A program made the translations under genes and the position numbers. Below the pieces are notes generated by a model. The model worked only from the letters and a program-made list of their open reading frames with translations, was not told where the DNA came from and ran no database searches. This document shows, piece by piece, positions 5,694 to 8,757 of a stretch of DNA of 8,757 bases. The stretch is from Syntrophaceae bacterium (GTDB taxonomy: Bacteria; Desulfobacterota; Desulfomonilia; Desulfomonilales; Desulfomonilaceae). The stretch lies in NCBI GenBank assembly GCA_014874425.1, contig JACWAG010000142.1:1-8757 (forward strand). The letters run 5' to 3'. Each line of letters opens with the position of its first letter. The first letter of the stretch is position 1.

Positions 5694-6209
5694 ATGTCCA
5701 TAGTGCTCCTCAGAGTTGATGATCGGTTTGTTCATGGTCAGATTTTACAGGGCTGGCTTCCGTCTACTCGCGCCCAGGAGCTATACATAGCGAATGATGT
5801 CTTGGCTGAGGACGATGTACAAAAAATGATCATGGAGTGCGCTATTCCATACACTGTAAAAATCGTAATAGACACGATAGACCGTATCGCACACATGTTG
5901 AAGGACGAAGACAGGACCAACGTCCGGCGCATGGTGTTAGTTGACACACCGGTCGACGCGCTGCGGTTAATAAGAGCGGGAGTAAAATTTGATCGTCTCA
6001 ATTTGGGAAACATGGCAGGGAACGGGAACAGAAAAGTGCTCACCCGGTCCGTGGCGGTAGGCGAAGAATCGCTAATCGCGCTACGTGAAATTCTTGACAG
6101 CGGTGTTGACATCAGTGTTCAGAGCGTACCTTTTGAGAAGCCTATAAATTTCTGTGACTTGTGTAATTCTTCCACATTTTGTCCGTCTCCGCAGGACGTC
6201 CTTATCTAA
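5694..6209 (+). CDS. PTS mannose-family EIIB component
   Basis: Receives phosphate from EIIA and, in a transporter, phosphorylates the sugar carried by EIIC-EIID. The 171-residue product begins with the family signature LLRVDDRFVHGQ, with the phosphorylated histidine at H14, and continues with the expected alternating strands and helices (DTPVDALRLIRAG, LNLGNMAG). Length is slightly above the usual of about 160. The C-terminal end carries three clustered cysteines, C154-x-x-C157 and C163, within NFCDLCNSSTFCP, which I do not recall as a family feature. No clear Shine-Dalgarno precedes ATG 5694. EIIA lies 45 bases upstream and EIIC 16 bases downstream, so the three genes form one run. Confidence 0.92.
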   Translation: MSIVLLRVDDRFVHGQILQGWLPSTRAQELYIANDVLAEDDVQKMIMECAIPYTVKIVIDTIDRIAHMLKDEDRTNVRRMVLVDTPVDALRLIRAGVKFDRLNLGNMAGNGNRKVLTRSVAVGEESLIALREILDSGVDISVQSVPFEKPINFCDLCNSSTFCPSPQDVLI

Positions 6210-6225
6210 AGACCGCAGGGCATAG

Positions 6226-6915
6226 ATGTTAAATGAGGCTTTTTGCGCTGCCACTATTGGCGGCCTGCTATGGCTGGATCGTTATCAGATCGGCCAATTA
6301 ATGATCTCCAGGCCGATAGTGGTAGGCCCGATTGTTGGAGGCGCCTTGGGAGATTTCTCTGTGGGCCTGGCAGTAGGAGTCCTCTTCGAAGTTCTGTGGC
6401 TGAGACGTCCGCCCATTGGCGGTTTCATCGCACCGGATGTTACATTCTCAAGTACTGTAGCCACGGCCGTGGCCGTAATTGTTAGAAATCAGATTTATTT
6501 CGACATCCTTGCATTGGCATTGTTAAGCTTCATGCTCTTCATGCCACTATCGTTTCTGGGGAGCAAGCTAGACCTGCTCTTGAGATTATGCATGGGGAAA
6601 CTTTCAATCCCGGCGGAGTTGGCCATTGCGCAACGGGATGGCCCAAAGATCGCCCTATTGTTTATCACTTCTCTAGTCCTCGGTTTTACGATTTGTATGG
6701 TGGCCCAGTTTCCAATCATAATCTTTGGGACAATAGTTTTGCGACACTTACTTGAAGTGTGGCCCGAAAACCTTACTGAAGCCCTCAAGTTTGCGTACTT
6801 TACGATCCCAGCTATTGGGTCCTTAGATATGTTGGCCGGAAACTTTGAGAAATCCACCTTCGCCCTTTTCCTTATAGGTTTTGTCTCAACAGTTTGTTGC
6901 TACCTGTTTCTCTGA
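6226..6915 (+). CDS. PTS mannose-family EIIC membrane component
   Basis: An integral membrane protein of 229 residues, somewhat shorter than a typical ManY/AgaC-type EIIC (about 250-265). It has several hydrophobic segments (about 5-17, 31-59, 74-112, 141-175, 189-205 and 211-229). The family region SRPIVVGPIVGGALGD (28-43) and the GGFIAPDV loop (65-72) are clear. AGGG 5 bases before ATG 6226 is a reasonable ribosome binding site. In mannose-family transporters EIIC works with EIID, but the next gene is rimI and no EIID frame is present in the window. Whether it transports, senses or pairs with a distant EIID is open. A 7-bp AT-only inverted repeat (TTTTATG/CATAAAA, 6921-6943) follows the stop and is too weak to call a terminator. 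Confidence 0.88.
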   Translation: MLNEAFCAATIGGLLWLDRYQIGQLMISRPIVVGPIVGGALGDFSVGLAVGVLFEVLWLRRPPIGGFIAPDVTFSSTVATAVAVIVRNQIYFDILALALLSFMLFMPLSFLGSKLDLLLRLCMGKLSIPAELAIAQRDGPKIALLFITSLVLGFTICMVAQFPIIIFGTIVLRHLLEVWPENLTEALKFAYFTIPAIGSLDMLAGNFEKSTFALFLIGFVSTVCCYLFL

Positions 6916-6957
6916 TCCAGTTTTATGTAACCTATCCATAAAAGACCCCAACACCCC

Positions 6958-7449
6958 ATGAACGATCAAGGATTCAGCGAAGAAACTTTAGAATGGGAGA
7001 GTAGAATTGTTCTCTCTTCAATGTCTATGACTGATTTACCTGAAGCAGTCGAGATCGAGCGGACCACAATCTACAGCCCATGGTCCGGAGAAATGTTCCA
7101 AAAAGAAATTGAAGCAAGAAACCCCGGACTGAAGACGTTCAGGTTGAAAAACCGACTAGTTGGCTATTTCTGCTTCTGGAAAGTCCTTAACGAGGCGCAT
7201 TTGCTAAACTTGGCCCTGCATGCCGATTTCAGAGGCAAGGGTTTGGGGCGTTTCATGATGCGAAACCTTGAACAAACCTGTAAGGAAATGGAGATATCCA
7301 AGATTCTTCTGGAGGTAGCTGAAACAAACTATGTGGCGATAAAGCTGTACAAGAACAGTGGATTTTTTAAGGTCGGGATTAGGAAAAGATTTTACCAGGA
7401 AACTGGCGATGACGCCATTCTAATGGAGAAGAGACTACAACGATGCTAA
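6958..7449 (+). CDS. rimI: RimI-like ribosomal protein S18 N-alpha-acetyltransferase (GNAT)
   Basis: A GNAT-fold acetyltransferase of 163 residues. The acetyl-CoA motif is RGKGLG (92-97), flanked by LLNLALHADF. The RimI pattern LEV-x(3)-N-x(2)-A-x(2)-LY-x(3)-GF appears as LEVAETNYVAIKLYKNSGF, including the candidate catalytic glutamate E119 and tyrosine Y131. The ending carries FYQETGDDAILMEKRL, typical of the family. An arginine usual in LEVR is alanine here, so another N-terminal or small-molecule substrate is possible. The start is uncertain: ATG 6958 has no visible Shine-Dalgarno, and family members usually begin near residue 17-24 of this frame, where ATG 7021 and ATG 7027 lie. It follows EIIC by 42 bases and could be transcribed with the PTS genes. 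Confidence 0.85.
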   Translation: MNDQGFSEETLEWESRIVLSSMSMTDLPEAVEIERTTIYSPWSGEMFQKEIEARNPGLKTFRLKNRLVGYFCFWKVLNEAHLLNLALHADFRGKGLGRFMMRNLEQTCKEMEISKILLEVAETNYVAIKLYKNSGFFKVGIRKRFYQETGDDAILMEKRLQRC

Positions 7450-7523
7450 CCCTCATTAATATTTAAATTATATTTTGCAACATCCTATTATATAATATTT
7501 TTTATGAATCAGATTAATAAGTG

Positions 7524-7552
7524 TTGATATTCTAGATAATAATATATATAAG
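7524..7552 (+). promoter_or_regulatory. Probable sigma70-type promoter of the small lipoprotein gene
   Basis: TTGATA (7524-7529) and TATAAG (7547-7552) are 17 bases apart, each matching five of six consensus bases. They sit at the end of a very AT-rich gap (7450-7550) that also contains a 12-base palindrome (TATTATATAATA, 7486-7497) followed by six Ts. Transcription would start near 7558-7560. The AT-richness means -10 look-alikes are frequent, so the exact site is uncertain. Confidence 0.55.
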
Positions 7553-7554
7553 CT

Positions 7555-7598
7555 CCGCTTTAAGAGGTTTGAGCGTATCAACCTATTGTCAAAGCGGG
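7555..7598 (+). promoter_or_regulatory. Nested inverted repeat next to the lipoprotein ribosome binding site
   Basis: An outer arm CCGCTTT (7555-7561) pairs with AAAGCGG (7591-7597). Inside it, AGGTT-T-GA (7565-7572) pairs with TCAACCT (7578-7584) around a 5-base loop with one bulged T. The outer right arm abuts the Shine-Dalgarno GGTGAT (7597-7602). If transcription starts upstream of 7555 this could fold and limit ribosome access. If it starts at about 7559, as the best promoter predicts, only the inner hairpin would be in the RNA and the outer repeat might be a DNA operator. Confidence 0.4.
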
Positions 7599-7607
7599 TG
7601 ATTTTAT

Positions 7608-7859
7608 ATGAATAATATTTCATGGATTTTTTTGGGAGTCGCGTTCCACTGCCTTGTTTTATCATCCTGCTCATCAATGCAAACTTCCGCCGTCCGCCCG
7701 GCGGGCTACGAAAGCGAGAAAACGGGTTGGGTCCAAAGGAATCTTCCAAGTCTGGAAACATTATCTAACATGATCCCACCCCCAACCGAGGCCCGTACTA
7801 AATGGGACGAAAGCCAGAAGAGACAAAGAGACGGCGCCCGCCATGAAGAAGGATTTTGA
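7608..7859 (+). CDS. Small predicted lipoprotein
   Basis: An 83-residue protein of no family I recognise. The N-terminus is a lipoprotein signal: a hydrophobic run from about residue 6 to 18, then lipobox L18-S-S-C21, with serine after the cysteine. The mature part, about 63 residues, is polar and rich in proline and charge, with PPPTEART near the middle and a basic-acidic tail. It has no further membrane segment or domain and is probably attached to the inner or outer membrane facing the periplasm. The start is well supported: GGTGAT complements the 16S rRNA tail and lies 5 bases before ATG 7608. It has its own probable promoter and faces ubiE. Its role cannot be inferred from the sequence. 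Confidence 0.7.
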   Translation: MNNISWIFLGVAFHCLVLSSCSSMQTSAVRPAGYESEKTGWVQRNLPSLETLSNMIPPPTEARTKWDESQKRQRDGARHEEGF

Positions 7860-7912
7860 TAATTTCATTGATGTAGGGCAGATCAACCATCAAAATGTTG
7901 AAAACAGACCCC

Positions 7913-7941
7913 AAGGCTAGTCTTTCCGGAATCCTAGCCTT
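7913..7941. terminator. Stem-loop between convergent lipoprotein gene and ubiE
   Basis: AAGGCTAG (7913-7920) and CTAGCCTT (7934-7941) form a perfect 8-bp stem. The 13-base loop itself contains the palindrome TTCCGGAA (7924-7931). The stem reaches into the ubiE stop codon. It is placed where a shared bidirectional terminator is expected, but neither strand has a clear T-run right after the stem, so it may instead protect 3' ends or terminate weakly. Confidence 0.45.
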
Positions 7942-8668
7942 ATTCGACTATGCCCTCATGCAAATAGGTCAACCCAAACGTCAGGGGAAAAGCCCTGATT
8001 GATTTGAAACCTGCTGACTCAAACAGGCCACTCAATTGGTCGGGCGTAAGGAAATCCTGAATCGAATCCGGAAGGTATCTGTAAGCTGCCATGTTGCCGG
8101 ATATCAAGCCCCCGACAAGAGGAATCATGTGGTTTAAATACCACTTGAAAAAACTCCTTAATCGAAGATTTTGAGGGAATGTCATCTCAAGAGTTATAAC
8201 TTTGCCTCCTGACTTTACAACCCGTCCCATTTCATGCAAGGCCGACAATCTATTAGGAATGTTGCGCAACCCGAATGCGATGGTCGCCGCATCAAATTGA
8301 CCAGTTTTAAATGGAAGTTTTGTAGCGTCAGCAGACACATAGTCAATCTTTGAAATGAATCCTCGGTTTTGAGTTTTGGATTGAGCCAGTCTCATCATCT
8401 TTTTCACAAAATCGGCCCCGATTACATGGACTCCAGGCGCCTCATCAGCAATGGCAATGGCAAGGTCACCTGTGCCCGTCGCAACATCCAATACTTCTTT
8501 AGCGTCAACAGGAATGCGTTTTACGACAAATTTTCGCCACGTTACATCCCTTCGTCCCGACATAATCCGGTTGAGTAAATCGTAATGCGGTGTGATAGTA
8601 TTGAAAATGTTTTTCACCGCGGATATGCGCTCGTCAGGGGTCCAGTTTTTCAAGGGTTTCAATTCCAT
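7940..8668 (-). CDS. ubiE: UbiE/MenG-type quinone C-methyltransferase
   Basis: An S-adenosylmethionine-dependent methyltransferase of the final or near-final step of menaquinone (and in some bacteria ubiquinone) synthesis, methylating the quinone ring of demethylmenaquinone. In an anaerobic deltaproteobacterium menaquinone would be the product; that is inference. The 242-residue product is of usual length. Features are HYDLLNRIMSGRRDVTWR (28-45), SAM-binding DVATGTGDLAI (61-71), IGADF (83-87), the family signature AFGLRNIPN (131-139) and RVVKSGGKVITLEM (149-162). The C-terminus (TFGLTYLHEG) differs from the more common GGIVALHxG ending. The start at ATG 8668 is preceded by GGAG with a 6-base spacer. 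A GTG 13 codons upstream (8707) extends the frame but lacks a good site. The 89 bases upstream may hold the end of another gene on the same strand. Confidence 0.94.
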   Translation of the reverse strand: MELKPLKNWTPDERISAVKNIFNTITPHYDLLNRIMSGRRDVTWRKFVVKRIPVDAKEVLDVATGTGDLAIAIADEAPGVHVIGADFVKKMMRLAQSKTQNRGFISKIDYVSADATKLPFKTGQFDAATIAFGLRNIPNRLSALHEMGRVVKSGGKVITLEMTFPQNLRLRSFFKWYLNHMIPLVGGLISGNMAAYRYLPDSIQDFLTPDQLSGLFESAGFKSIRAFPLTFGLTYLHEGIVE

Positions 8669-8757
8669 AGGCGGCTCCAACTCAAAGCGGCGTTTCGCAA
8701 AGTGCACATTTTAGTCACTCGATCCACGGGCCGCAACTTTTTTGAACGTCCCCAATC

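Noticed and set aside
7486..7503. AT-only palindrome followed by six Ts as a rimI terminator
   Set aside because: A stem of A-T pairs alone is too weak for an intrinsic terminator, and such palindromes are expected in this AT-rich gap.
7843..7920. 25-codon frame overlapping the lipoprotein 3' end (begins MKKDFDNFIDVG)
   Set aside because: No Shine-Dalgarno, partly overlaps the lipoprotein gene in another frame, and ends in a stem-loop arm; no support beyond being open.
8711..8757. Possible end of a gene upstream of ubiE (- strand, tail reading GTFKKVAARGSSD)
   Set aside because: Only about 14 codons are in the window and a second frame is equally open, so it cannot be assigned.

Overview
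The window looks like a chromosomal segment from a Gram-negative bacterium. The best guess is a deltaproteobacterium (Desulfobacterota, Syntrophobacter/Desulfomonile-like). This is inferred from the gene combination (HPr-kinase domain, rapZ and mannose-family PTS genes beside menaquinone/ubiquinone and thrS-infC genes) and from protein wording, not from a database search. It carries ten complete protein genes, one tRNA gene and the tail of an insertion sequence.

Left part (1-2950). The window opens inside the last codons of an IS256/Mutator-family transposase on the + strand, followed by a probable right terminal repeat. Facing it, on the - strand, is a translation unit read tRNA-Val(GAC) -> thrS -> infC. 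In many bacteria infC is followed by rpmI and rplT. Here neither is found in the 202 bases after infC, and the IS end lies there instead. thrS and infC are each preceded by a micro-ORF whose stop overlaps the gene's start as ATGA.

Middle part (2948-6915). A secreted or membrane-anchored TlpA/ResA-like thioredoxin (- strand) is divergent from a + strand cluster: a short HPr-kinase domain protein, the P-loop protein RapZ, and mannose-family PTS components EIIA, EIIB and EIIC. The phosphotransfer histidines of EIIA (H10) and EIIB (H14) are intact. No EIID, HPr or enzyme I is encoded in the window. The HPr kinase lacks the N-terminal domain, and its otherwise well conserved kinase core appears to have glutamine where Gram-positive enzymes have the catalytic histidine. 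The cluster could be a regulatory or partial PTS rather than a complete sugar transporter, although missing parts may be encoded elsewhere.

Right part (6958-8757). A RimI-like GNAT acetyltransferase follows the PTS genes. After an AT-rich gap come a good sigma70-type promoter, a nested inverted repeat and a small lipoprotein gene. The last gene, ubiE/menG on the - strand, converges on the lipoprotein gene, with an 8-bp perfect stem-loop between them. No CRISPR array, defence island or plainly new system is visible. The points most worth checking are the IS end at the infC/rpmI junction, the reduced HprK-RapZ-PTS module, and the possible coupling of short leader ORFs to thrS and infC.
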